Assembly: GCF_037975245.1 (NCBI RefSeq)
Contig: NC_092562.1
Span: 17,747,521 to 17,811,520 of the forward strand
Origin: Apostichopus japonicus
Lineage: Eukaryota > Echinodermata > Holothuroidea > Aspidochirotida > Stichopodidae
Length of the DNA: 64,000 nt
Direction: 5' to 3'
The notes beneath the pieces are model-generated. The model searched no databases and was not told where the DNA came from. It was given only the letters and a program-made list of their open reading frames with translations. Made by a program: the position numbers and the translations under genes. Of the stretch, positions 43,201-53,300 are shown in pieces; the stretch's first letter is position 1; each line of letters starts with the position of its first letter.

Positions 43201-44604
43201 ACGTCTTTTGCCGATCTTTTACAGCAAGTGCCTACACGGGGAGCTGTAAGTATTAGTTAATCCACCTAATATCTCAGTCCATACAGTGGCGCGATGGCTT
43301 GGCGCACTGTACGAGCTGATGATCGAGACTCTCTTTTGCATCCGTGGTTCGAACCCCGGGTGATGACGTCTTTTACAGCAAGTGCCTACACGGGGAGCTG
43401 TAAGTATTAGTTAATCCACCTAATATCTCAGTCCATACAGTGGCGCGATGGCTTGGCGCACTGTACGAGCTGATGATCGAGACTCTCTTTTGCATCCGTG
43501 GTTCGAACCCCGGGTGATGACGTCTTTTTCCGATCTTTTACAGCAAGTGCCTACACGGGGAGCTGTAAGTATTAGTTAATCCACCTAATATCTCAGTCCA
43601 TACAGTGGCGCGATGGCTTGGCGCACTGTACGAGCTGATGATCGAGACTCTCTTTTGCATCCGTGGTTCGAACCCGGGGTGATGACGTCTTTTACAGCAA
43701 GTGCCTACACGGGGAGCTGTAAGTATTAGTTAATCCACCTAATATCTCAGTCCATACAGTGGCGCGATGGCTTGGCGCACTGTACGAGCTGATGATCGAG
43801 ACTCTCTTTTGCATCCGTGGTTCGAACCACGGGTGATGACGTCTTTTGCCGATCTTTTACAGCAAGTGCCTACACGGGGAGCTGTAAGTATTAGTTAATC
43901 CACCTAATATCTCAGTTCATACAGTGGCGCGATGGCTTGGCGCACTGTACGAGCTGATGATCGAGACTCTCTTTTGCATCCGTGGTTCGAACCCCGGGTC
44001 TTTTGCCGATCTTTTACAGCAAGTGCCTACACGGGGAGCTGTAAGTATTAGTTAATCCACCTAATATCTCAGTCCATACAGTGGCGCGATGGCTTGGCGC
44101 ACTGTACGAGCTGATGATCGAGACTTTCTTTTGCATCCGTTGTTCGAATCCCGAGTGATGACGTCTTTTGCCGATCTTTTACAGCAAGTGCCTACACGGG
44201 GAGCTGTAAGTATTAGTTAATCCACCTAATATCTCAGTCCATACAGTGGCGCGATGGCTTGGCGCACTGTACGAGCTGATGATCGAGACTCTCTTTTGCA
44301 TCCGTGGTTCGAACCCCGGGTGATGACGTCTTTTGCCGATCTTTTACAGCAAGTGCCTACACGGGGAGCTGTAAGTATTAGTTAATCCACCTAATATCTC
44401 AGTCCATACAGTGGCGCGATGGCTTGGCGCACTGTACGAGCCGATGATCGAGACTCTCTTTTGCATCCGTGGTTCGAACCCCGGTGATGACGTCTTTTGC
44501 CGATCTTTTACAGCAAGTGCCTACACGGGGAGCTGTAAGTATTAGTTAATCCACCTAATATCTCAGTCCATACAGTGGCGCGATGGCTTGGCGCACTGTA
44601 CGAG

Positions 44605-44869
44605 GCACTACTTAGGCACTGTAAGGCACTGTTTTAGGCACTGTACTTTAATTATGCAGTTAGCTGTGCTCTGTACTAGCTGGTCTTTTTCATGCTTTAT
44701 CACTTTCTCTTATACTGATTCTTACCGATTCTTACACTGTACTTGTACTGTCTGCTGGATTTCTTCAACACCAGAAGGATTTTTTATCGATTGAGTGGAA
44801 TAACCAGTACTTTGTAGTTTTCAAACGTTGTAACTGCCATAGCGCCCTGAGGCCATAAGGCGTGTATAG
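44605..44869. other. Array exit with short GGCACT repeats, no gene seen
   Basis: The array breaks off after GCGCACTGTACGAG. The next 40 bp contain four spaced copies of GGCACT (three as GGCACTGT), a motif resembling the monomer's own GGCGCACTGT. The rest is AT-rich with no recognisable element; short frames here look like chance. Confidence 0.5.
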
Positions 44870-45235
44870 TTGATCACCATAAGTACCGGTTCTGCGAAAC
44901 CGAATCCTTATGTTATGAAGAATAACAGTGTGAAATTTGTGGATAATAACTACAATGCGTCGGTTGTACTGAAAGCTATCGCAACGGATATTGGGAAAGA
45001 AAATATAATGGGATGTGTGAAGACCCAAGGCCTGTGGATAGTTACCCTGAGAAAAAAAGGAAGATGTTGAACTACTCCAATAAACAGGTTTGAAAGTAGG
45101 AGATGACCTGGTTAATATTGTGGGAGTAACCAAGACCATTCTGACCGTCAGTGTTTTCGGAGTACCACTATACGTTGATGACAGTGAGATAACAGACAAA
45201 CTAGAGGAATTTGGCTGCAAATTAAGAAGCACGAT
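44870..45235 (+). pseudogene. Broken ORF1-like (gag-like) fragment of a non-LTR retroelement
   Basis: Two adjacent plus-strand frames read as one damaged protein. The first (about 44870-45070) includes GLWIVTLRKK. After a stop and a frame change the sequence resumes with KVGDDLVNIVGVTKTILTVS and then VFGVPLYVDDSEITDKLEEF, up to about 45235. A glycine-leucine-tryptophan strand followed by a VPLYVDD-type motif and a short helix before a cysteine resembles the RRM-like nucleic-acid-binding region in ORF1 of animal LINEs. That assignment is from memory of the family, not a search. No start codon or zinc knuckles are visible, so the piece is partial. It directly precedes a LINE-like 3' end, which fits an internally deleted element. 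The long frame on the opposite strand (44765-45232) is its shadow. Confidence 0.5.
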
Positions 45236-45413
45236 ATGAGATTACAATCGAATTAAGTTAAAGGTATTTCTGAGTAACATATAAAGTACGGTATAAGAAC
45301 ATTAAAAAGTAACTATATTTTTATTTTAATTAATTAGTTCTGTAAGAATTCATTGTATATATTGTTTAGTGAATGGGTGAACCAGTGGGTTCACCTTCAA
45401 ATAAAAAAGAAAA
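45236..45413 (+). mobile_element. LINE-like 3' end with hairpin and A-rich tail
   Basis: An AT-rich stretch ends with a short hairpin (GGTGAACC facing GGTTCACC, about 45374-45393) followed by AAATAAAAAAGAAAAA. A terminal hairpin plus A-rich tail is typical of LINE 3' ends. It follows the ORF1-like fragment with no reverse transcriptase between them, so the element would be internally deleted or chimeric. Confidence 0.45.
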
Positions 45414-45685
45414 ATATGTGCGTACTCTGTACCTCGAGAGCGTGACGTATTTTGGATCCCGGGCTCGAGACCCGGCCACCGCAGTTTGCTTTTGCCGCGA
45501 TCTTATACGGTCTCGGGAACTTTAAGTATTAGAAACGAACATTAGAAACGAACATTAGAAACGAAACATTAGAAACGAACGAACCGCGATCTTATACGGT
45601 CTCGGGAACTTTAAGTATTAGAAACGAACATTAGAACGAACATTAGAAACGAAGCAAACGAACATTAGAACATTAGAAACGAACC
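45414..45685 (+). mobile_element. 5'-truncated tRNA-type SINE with ATTAGAAACGAAC tail repeats
   Basis: The head from about 45419 (GCGTACTCTGTACC) aligns with the satellite head after its A box, and GGGCTCGAGACCC near 45462 is a B-box-like sequence, so this is a truncated tRNA-derived SINE. The tail at 45482-45540 runs through TTTTGCCGCGATCTT to TTTAAGTATTAG, parallel to the satellite tail. It ends in irregular ATTAGAAACGAAC repeats. The segment CCGCGATCTTATACGG through TATTAG occurs a second time at about 45586-45620. This is a dispersed relative of the satellite monomer. Confidence 0.7.
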
Positions 45686-46948
45686 GGTGTATAAAAAGGG
45701 TGACAAAGATAATTACGAAAATTACCGGCCTATATCATTGTTGTCGTGCTTTTCTAAAATAATTGAAAGGCTTATGTTTAATCGTATTTTTAATTTTCTT
45801 AACAAGCATGATATTCTATGTGATCAGCAGTATGGTTTTAGAGCAGATCACTCTACTGAACTTGCATTGGCAGATGCTATTGACAAATTATCCAGCAGCT
45901 TAGATAACAATAAAACTTGCATTGGTGTATTTCTAGACCTTTCAAAGGCTTTCGACACTATTGATCATGTTATCTTAATGAGTAAATTGCACCACTACGG
46001 TATTAGAGGAACAACACTGAATTGGATAGACAGTTATATTACAAATCGTTATCAATATACCTCTTACAAAAACTCTACTTCTCGTATTGCAGAAATTCAA
46101 TGCGGTGTCCCACAGGGTTCAATTTTAGGCCCATTGTTTTTCATTTTATATTCATTCATTCATTCATTTATTTGTTTTTTCACATAAACATTTTTATATG
46201 TCAATGACATCTGCCAAATTTCTAAATTTGCAAACATAACACTATTTGCTGATGATACAAGTATTTTCTTCGATTCGATTCAGATGTAAATGCAAATTCA
46301 TTCCATATTCAAATTTCTAATGAGCTAAGTAAATTTAATAACTGGTTTTCTGCCAATAAACTATCACTTAATATTGGCAAAACTAATTATATTGCGTTTA
46401 ATACTTCCAGAAATTTTAGCTGGGATAAATATATCACCATGGGTGGTATAATTCTAAAACAAGTTATACTACTAAGTTTTTAGGTGTATATATTGATAAT
46501 AAGCTTTCTTGGCATGAGCACATTTCTACAGTATGCAGGAAAGCAGCGAAAAGCGTTGGGATTTTATCAAAGTTGAAATTTATTAAAGACTCTCTACCAA
46601 ACTTTGGTCGTTCCACACATCTCATATTGTTCAATTATCTGGTCTGGCACGCCAGAAACCAATCTTCATCCTCTTATTATTCTCCAAAAGAAAGCCATGC
46701 GCCACATTTCACGTGTTGCACCTCGTGAACACACAAATCAACTTTTCAAGAATCTCAGTTTATTAAAAGTTACCGACATTTTTCGTGTAAATCTTGCCAC
46801 GTTTGCATATAAGGCATGGAATGGTTTATTGCCTAACACATTTCATGATTTTTTAACTAGTAACAGTGTGATACATTACCACAACACACGGCCACCTCAG
46901 TTTGCTTTTGCCGCGATCTTTTACGGTCTCGGGAACTTTAAGTATTAG
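45686..46948 (+). pseudogene. Jockey-type non-LTR reverse transcriptase fragment, frameshifted
   Basis: The first frame begins in the fingers/palm region with YKKGDK and NYRPISLLS. It continues through QQYGFRADHST, the first catalytic block FLDLSKAFDTIDH and the block GVPQGSILGPLFFILY. A TTCA-rich insertion of about 50 bp (about 46149-46195) then breaks the frame. The YVNDICQISKFANITLFADD block with the catalytic Asp pair follows at about 46196. At least two more frame breaks occur, near 46275 (a duplicated GATTC) and 46455. The thumb/C-terminal part reappears at 46604-46948 (HISYCSIIWSG, LQKKAMRHIS, NTR). The endonuclease domain and everything upstream of the palm are missing, and the usual C-terminal end after NTR is replaced by the SINE-type tail, giving the stop at 46946-46948. 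In a live element the enzyme would copy its RNA into genomic DNA. This copy is dead. Confidence 0.93.
46149..46195 (+). repeat. TTCA-rich insertion inside the RT palm
   Basis: TTCATTCATTCATTCATT plus T-rich sequence separates FILY from VNDIC, which are adjacent in intact family members. It looks like a microsatellite expansion or small insertion that disrupts the enzyme. Confidence 0.7.
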
Positions 46949-46956
46949 AAACGAAC
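46889..46956 (+). repeat. SINE-type tail fused to the RT pseudogene
   Basis: These 68 bp match 45473-45540 at all but two positions (G/T near 45481/46897 and A/T in the GATCTTWTACGG segment). The RT frame runs straight into it. Together with the copy at 45473-45540 and the partial one near 45586 it brackets the RT fragment. Either the LINE shared this tail with the SINE, or the RT piece was inserted into SINE-derived repeats. Confidence 0.85.
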
Positions 46957-46974
46957 ATAGATTTATATCAGCTA

Positions 46975-47905
46975 CTGCCGATCTTTTACACCTCTTGCTT
47001 GCACTAGGAGCCCTAAATATTAGATAATCAGCTTAATATCTTAACCCATACAGTGGCGCGACAGCTTGGCGCACTGTATTAGCTGTAGAGCGAGACTCTC
47101 TTTTACACTGGTGGCTCGAACCCCAGTGACGGCTTTTGCCGATCTTTTACACCTCTTGCTTGCATTATGAGCCCTAACTATTAGATAATCAGCAGAATAT
47201 CTCAACCCATACAGTGGCGCGACGGCTTGGCGCACTGTATTAGCTGTAGAGCGAGACCCTCTTTTACACTGGTGGTTCGAACCCCATTGACGGCGTTTGC
47301 CGATCTTTTACACCTCTTGCTTGCATTATGAGCCCTAACTATTAGATAATCAGCAGAATATCTCAACCCATACAGTGGCGCGACGGCTTGGCGCACTGTA
47401 TTAGCTGTAGAGCGAGACCCTCTTTTACACTGGTGGTTCGAACCCCATTGACGGCGTTTGCCGATCTTTTACACCTCTTGCTTGCATTATGAGCCCTAAC
47501 TATTAGATAATCAGCAGAATATCTCAACCCATACAGTGGCGCGATGGCTTGGCGCACTGTATTAGCTGTAGAGCGAGACTCTCTTTTACACTGGTTGTTC
47601 GAACCCCATTGACGGCGTTTGCCGATCTTTTACACCTCTTGCTTGCATTATGAGCCCTAACTATTAGATAATCAGCAGAATATCTCAACCCATTTAGTGG
47701 CGCGACGGCTTGGCGCACTGTATTAGCTGTAGAGCGAGACCCTTTTTTACACTGGTGGTTCGAACCCCATTGACGGCTTTTGCCGATCATTTACACCTCT
47801 TGCTTGCATTAGGAGCCCTAACTATTAGATATTCAGCAGAATATCTTAACCCATACAGTGGCGCGACGGCTTGGCGCACTGTATTAGCTGTAGAGCGAGA
47901 CTCTC
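46975..47905 (+). repeat. Diverged 161-bp tandem array related to the main satellite
   Basis: The heads CATACAGTGG at 47047, 47208, 47369 and 47530, CATTTAGTGG at 47691 and CATACAGTGG at 47852 show a strict 161-bp period. The head keeps TGGCGCGACGG and GGTTCGAACCCC, close to the main monomer, while the tail (CCTCTTGCTTGCATTA in most copies) is clearly different. The segment TTTGCCGATCTTTTACA is shared. The array is cut off inside the last head by the TIR element at 47906. Overlapping 64-residue reverse-strand frames here are repeat shadows. Confidence 0.93.
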
Positions 47906-48342
47906 CAGGGGCGTATCCAGGGGGCGCAACAGGCGCGCGCACCCTATTGGCCGTCACCAAAAAAAAAAAGTTAAGCAAAAAAAAAAAATTGATGACGACC
48001 TTTATGTGAGATGTCGGTGATCGCTCAACCCCCCCCCCCCCCCGTATGCTTTATTTTTTGTTTGCCCAAAAAAAAGGTTCTGGCGAAGTTCGGCGGCATA
48101 ATAGTTTTAGAAACATAGATGGTAATTGTGTTTGTATTATCGCGTAGCACAGGGCGTGTATAAGGCCTCTGGGCTGCCTGAGGGAAGCCCATAATAGCTC
48201 CGTGCATAACACGTGAGGTTACTCTATCGATGCAAAAATTTTCCACCCCTCCCCTTAGGCTTAGATCCATCCCCCAGGACGGCGATCATTCATGCCTGAC
48301 GCCCCCCCCCCCCCCTAGTGGAAAATCCTGGATACGCCCCTG
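47906..48342. mobile_element. Non-autonomous TIR element (hAT-like MITE), 437 bp
   Basis: It begins CAGGGGCGTATCCAGG and ends with the exact inverse CCTGGATACGCCCCTG. It is flanked by CTCTC at 47901-47905 and 48343-48347; the uninterrupted monomer reads GAGACTCTCTTTT, so CTCTC is the duplicated target. Five bases is short for hAT, whose usual duplication is eight. The interior has A-runs and two long C-runs (48028-48043 and 48303-48315) and no transposase. The right flank returns to CTCTCTTTT and then leaves the satellite. Confidence 0.85.
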
Positions 48343-48347
48343 CTCTC

Positions 48348-49720
48348 TTTTCAAGAAATGGTGACTAAAGCCATCAGAACTAAGCTGTCAACCACGAATC
48401 ACACCTATTTCGGACGTGACAGAGAATAAACAGAGTCCTGGACACTGATTGGTCAAATTGAACAACAAGTTAACGTTACTGTACCATCGCCTAGTAAGCT
48501 AAATTTACGAACATACCGAACATCCCGAAGGCCTAATGGACGATTAATCTAACGAATACACGTAGGTCTGTAGTCTATCATTTCCAAATGTAACTCCCTC
48601 AGGTCATTTAAAGACTGCTTGGTCGATTTCCTGGCCCTGGTTTATCATCATCCAAAACATGTAATATATGCCATACACGGCTGTAGTATATACTGCCATG
48701 CCACAATAAGAACATTACAAGTACCTAAGTAGTACAGATAACGCTGAGTCGTTGTTGATAAATACGATTAACATTTGATGCTCGCAACTACTTTGCAGGA
48801 TGTTGTTAACTCCAATGTGTCCAAGTGTTGCCTGTCTTGTTCAATTCGAGAATAACGAACCAAAGTAGAAAATTTTACGTATTGGTTTAAAGAAGTACAT
48901 GCTACGCTAGGAGATCTATTTTATTTACGTGTGAAGAATTAACTGTTCGCCGCCACAATTCTTTGCAAATCTGAGTCTGGATTTTTTTTTAACGTACTGT
49001 AGCTAACCTGTGAATTTGAGATTGCTATAAAGAGTGTATGTTCAGTTGACATTCACCAGCCAGCCATGTAGATGGTGGAGCGGGCTAGTAATCCCAATAT
49101 TGTAGCACGCATGCGCACTACAATAATTATCACATCTTGCGCAATTTGATTTGCTCGGTTTGGTAATGGGCACGGAACCTCCATGTTCGCACAGCTATTT
49201 TGGGCAGTCCGCCCTTTATTTTTTATTTCCTGCTCGTTGGTACATACACAGCGCCATGTGCAGCATACGCCAATTCAAAGCCCCAATGGCTTACAAACTA
49301 AATCACGAAAGTAAGTTGGTCTCTAAGTCTAGATAGAATTTCTCACTAGCTAAACGCTACCCATCACCGGATAGCTGACAAGTTGGTCATTTATGGCAAC
49401 ATCATTTTTCCGTATGCAGGTTTGCTTGCTATGAGAGCCTGAAGTTTTCCTTACTTGCCAGTGTAATCAAACCTCTTCACTCAGTAGTAAACAATTTTCG
49501 CACGCTGCTCCAGGGAGGCCTGAAGGGGTCTAACATTTACACAATTGGTCCAATGTTTCCACCGCATGTACTTCCATTCATGCTCTTCAACATGCAAACC
49601 ACAAAACACCAGATCATGATTGATAACATATCAAGAAAGATGTTCTTCTGCTGCTTGTTGTCACGTTCCCTGAAGGAGAACAATCCGAGTATGAAACCAT
49701 ATATATGGCTATGAGTCGGT
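48348..49720. other. Unique AT-rich DNA, no gene recognised
   Basis: After the last satellite bases there is about 1.4 kb without a supportable exon or repeat family. Short frames (for example 49151-49336) have no recognisable domain. A TATAAAG near 49026 has no well-spaced initiator. Confidence 0.4.
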
Positions 49721-49721
49721 G

Positions 49722-49728
49722 TATAAAA
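49722..49728 (+). promoter_or_regulatory. Candidate TATA box upstream of the signal-peptide exon
   Basis: TATAAAA lies about 580 bp before the ATG at 50302, with initiator-like TTCAGC about 39 bp downstream, slightly farther than usual. Several ATGs lie between it and the coding start, so a 5' UTR intron or another promoter is possible. Weak call. Confidence 0.25.
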
Positions 49729-50301
49729 CAGGTGGCGCTATTCATCTATAATCCGAATTCAGCTTTATACCTCTCCCGAGTGATGAATGGTTGAGTGGAC
49801 GTGAATTCAATTTAGTGGGCCAAAGCACGCTACACAAAAGAACACAAGACTTATCACAACAAAAGATTCAGGCGATACACAAGGTGTGTAGGCCAATAAA
49901 TTCAGATATCGTCTTCTATGAGCTGCAGATGTGTTATTCTTCAAAACAAGCTTCCGTATTGCTTCTGCTAACTTCAGTCTCGATCTTGTGGTAAACCATG
50001 ATAATAGGACTATATCATATATGCGAAACGCTACGGATGTCTATAATGTAATTTTCTTTTTTATTATTAGAAGGTCTGATGTTTTTTCGATCCTTGTATG
50101 ATAGTTACATCCAAAATAGGCTTCCATTTTACAATCTGTTTTTATCGGATGCTTTCATTTTATCAACTTTGCTCGAAAACTAAGGAACGAAGTTAGGCAG
50201 AAGGTGGTCAACTTCGACGAAGGACACATCAGTCTTGAACTATTTTTATTCCCCCACAAATATTCAGCCCTTTGTTACTAAACAGGAAAGTAACTGTGAT
50301 C

Positions 50302-50380
50302 ATGAAGAACCATATGTGGCATTTATTATTCATATTCCTATTGGTCGCGTTATGGAGTGGGAATCTAGTCTACGCAACGG
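50302..50380 (+). CDS. Signal-peptide exon of a probable secreted EGF-domain protein (partial)
   Basis: The ATG has A at -3 and is the first in-frame ATG after a TGA at 50236-50238. It opens 26 codons beginning MKNHMWHLLFIFLLVALW, with a basic residue near the start, a hydrophobic core of about 12 residues and a cleavage-like LVYA before TG (small or aliphatic residues at -3 and -1). The exon ends G|GTAAGTG at 50380/50381, a strong splice donor in phase 1. This is how first exons of secreted modular animal proteins usually end. The next recognisable coding exon on this strand, the EGF exon at 59372, enters in phase 1, and the junction codon would be GGA (Gly). The pairing across a 9-kb intron is inferred; intermediate exons may exist. 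The protein would enter the secretory pathway. Confidence 0.6.
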
Positions 50381-53300
50381 GTAAGTGTTTTTTTTTTCTT
50401 TCTTTTTTGATAGGTTGTATTATACAGACATGAATCAGGCGTTTGATGTTACAATGCACGTATATATACTGAAGGTCAATTAACAGGCAGTTATACTACC
50501 ATGTATTGAGCATTGTCGATGTAACTCATAATTAACATACCACATCGGGTGTAATTGTAAAGTTTTCGTAGGGGAGTGGTGACATCAATAGCGCGGAGGG
50601 AAAAATGCTTTGAGACTAGGTCTTTCCAGCAACTGTATGCAGCTACTGCCGTGATGGAAGCAAGGAGTTGCTATGCTGCTTGTCATCCCTCATTCCCTCT
50701 TCTGGGAGAAATTACGAATTTTCAGGGGTCTTTACGATTTTATGTTAGGTTTTGTTGTTTGGTTTAGTGTCCTGTTACGAATGAATTTTCTTTTTCTTAA
50801 TTTGAGTAACTTTAGTAAACAAACATCCAAACATAAATCGATGTTGGTGGGCGTGTGAGAGAAGGGTGGAGGGAGGGGCGGGGGTTACGCCTTAAGCAAC
50901 CTGATACAACAAGTGAAGGATATATTTAGAACAACAGAACACAAAACAAACAATGTAGGCCTTAATGTAGAATTAAAACAAAAGTTTCTCAATTGCATCT
51001 TTAAAGAATTCCGGTCATTTTGTAGCATGCTGTTAAACTTGTAGGCGTATAGGCCTAGTCATTATACGTGTGCGTTTGTTGCTATATCTATTCCGTCTAC
51101 AACACATTGCGACTAATAAAAAATAAACAAACTGGAATCTTGGGTGATGTCCGTACATCGATAACGGTGTCCTCACATTGTACGAGTATCATCAACACCA
51201 TTCATGGTTTGCTACTATTATTCATCTTTGAGAGAGGTTACTAACATTTTATTGATTTTAGCTTGGTCTGTGGGAAAGTTTTCAGATTCAAAGGTCTATG
51301 TGAATGCGTGCACATAGACCTACCTATACAGGCCAGCAACCGCGCACAGCAATACGTGGAAACTAATCGCAAGAAACAACAATTAATTGACGACGTCACC
51401 GACAGGCGGCAGCGGAGCCGAGGGGTAGGGTTGGGGAACAAGGGCACCGTGCTCCTGTCCCAAATTGTTGAAGAAACCTGTCAAGGTTCCCTTCCTGAAA
51501 ATTCCTCTCTTTTGTAAAAGGGAAAGTATGCGATGTGTTTACTTTCTTGCTATGTAACAAAGCCTTTTTGTTCTCTTTGTATTTAAAATTACGGTATGCC
51601 ATTTAATCTTAAAAAGGGTCGTTTTGCTTGAAAACGTTCATAGTATTGGTATTAGTGACACCGAATGCACAGAGAAGTCATTTTACTTGATGTAATGTTA
51701 CATTATGCCCGAATTAATAATTGCATGCCTCATAGTCATTCCCCCTCAAACCAGTTGTGCTAACAAACCCCCTCTACATTCTATCAGTCTAGATCCGTTG
51801 CCGCTGGTCACCAGAAAACTATATCGGTAATTTCAGATAATTATATGTGTGTTCAGTTTAACACTTACTGGCCAAAAGAACTTGTTGGTTAAACTTTTCC
51901 ACACCAAACTTTGATTTTTTTTTTAATTCTTTAATCTCACATTTCGCAAATATTATAAAGAACACTTAGGCTAGTAAAAATAATAAATGATAATGCGATG
52001 CACGCATGTGTCTGTGTCACATGACATGAACCGGAAGTAGGCTATATCATACACAACGTGCAGTGTATCTCAGTAAACAGCTTGTTCATGACTACCATGT
52101 ACCAAATAACGTTCGTTGGAAGAACAAAACGAATGCGTCATGGGCCCCATCAAACTAAAAATCATGCACTCATTTTATCTACCAAAATAAAAAACAGATG
52201 CTGAGTGCAAATGTAAGTTTATTTGTTACGTTTTTGTATCCAACAAACCTCAAGATTTCCTTCTTTTGCCAATATCCTGAATTAACCCAACGTATTACTT
52301 CCGGGTTGACCTAATTAACAGGTGTTTCAGTGAAAATCTCAACACTAAAGGTTCAATGACTTGAAACTACAATGAAATGCCATATAAGTATTTTCACTCA
52401 CCTGGTTAAAACATGCGAGTAATATTATAAGTGGTTGCTTTTGTTAGGAATCAACTCGTATATTTTATATTTGAAGATGCTCCTCGGAATTCTAATTTAT
52501 GAGAATTTTTCCTTGCGTCATACTCATACAAGTGGGAAAAAATAAGTCAATAAATAAGTAACTAAATAAATAGGGCAGTGCCAAAACAACATCAACAACA
52601 ATTATATTTTAAACAAAATAAACTGAATAGATATAACAATACAAATTTAAAGCTAGTTAATTTCTCTTCAACCTCACACAAAATATTTCAACGTATTTAT
52701 TATTAGCACAACCCTGAGTTTAGGCCTAACTACAGACCTTATTGATCAATCTTAGTATGCCTAAAAATGTACCCGGTTTAAGTGAGTCTAAACTTTGCTA
52801 TTTTTTTTGGGGTGGGGGGGGAAGGGAGGAGCAGACTTCTACATGGGTAGGCTTCAATGACCCCAGGACTCCTCTTTAATAAACCATGTATACGCCCCTA
52901 GATTCAAATATCCTATTGGACAGAGTAAGCAAACTTCTACGTTTTATATTTTGATTTTTGTAAGTACAATATAAGGAACCCAATAGCGCTTCTCGTTGTA
53001 TATAGCATATTCATATGTTGTTTACAACCAACGTTAATACACTGGGTGTACTGATATACATCAACATACCAGCATGCCATGCAGAACACAAACCATTGTT
53101 GTTGTCCTATGCGGCTGTTTGTCGATAAAATGTTACGTAACAGCCAGTTTCTTTTCAATGATTTCTTTGATAACCATTTCCAATCCCTTCTGCATGGCGT
53201 ACATCTTGTATAAATTACCTCCGATGATGATCACACTGTCACTGTGTGTATGCGAGGGGACTGGGGTTGAGAGCGGATCAGTCCCTCTCCTGGCCACCTC

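Larger units (their letters stand above)
1..44604 (+). repeat. tRNA-SINE-like satellite array, ~280 monomers
   Basis: Head-to-tail tandem array that enters from the left edge and stops inside a monomer at about 44604. Starts of the motif GGTGATGACG at 1, 166, 331 and 485 give monomers of 165, 165 and 154 bp. The 154-bp class lacks GCCGATCTTTT (11 bp). A 157-bp class, first seen near 13854, lacks GATGACGT (8 bp). Every full monomer has a tRNA-like head (A box TGGCGCGATGGC, B box GGTTCGAACCC in most copies), then T-runs, then a tail ending GTAAGTATTAGTTAAT. Monomers differ by only a few substitutions, so the array has been recently homogenised. No other sequence interrupts it. The tail resembles the dispersed SINE tail at 45482-45540, which suggests the monomer began as a SINE. 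Copy number is estimated from span divided by mean period. Confidence 0.97.

Noticed and set aside
1-44604. CRISPR-like regular repeats
   Set aside because: There are no unique spacers; the whole unit repeats, the unit is 154-165 bp, and the context is eukaryotic.
1-44604. Array of true tRNA genes
   Set aside because: A and B boxes are present but no cloverleaf with acceptor stem and anticodon arm can be drawn by eye; the distance between boxes is too long and a T-run lies between them.
44765-45232. 155-codon minus-strand frame
   Set aside because: It is antisense to the ORF1-like fragment, whose plus-strand residues look more like a known family.
47041-47978. Overlapping reverse-strand 63-88-codon frames in the 161-bp array
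   Set aside because: 161 is not a multiple of three, so each frame ends within the next monomer. They are translations of the repeat.
51262-51317. Alternative second exon for the signal peptide (acceptor TTGATTTTAG)
   Set aside because: Phase-compatible but reaches a stop after 18 codons with no recognisable peptide motif; could be real only if transcripts show it.
52889-52902. Complete CAGGGGCGT-type MITE near 52.8 kb
   Set aside because: Only one end-like motif is present; no inverted partner or target-site duplication was found.
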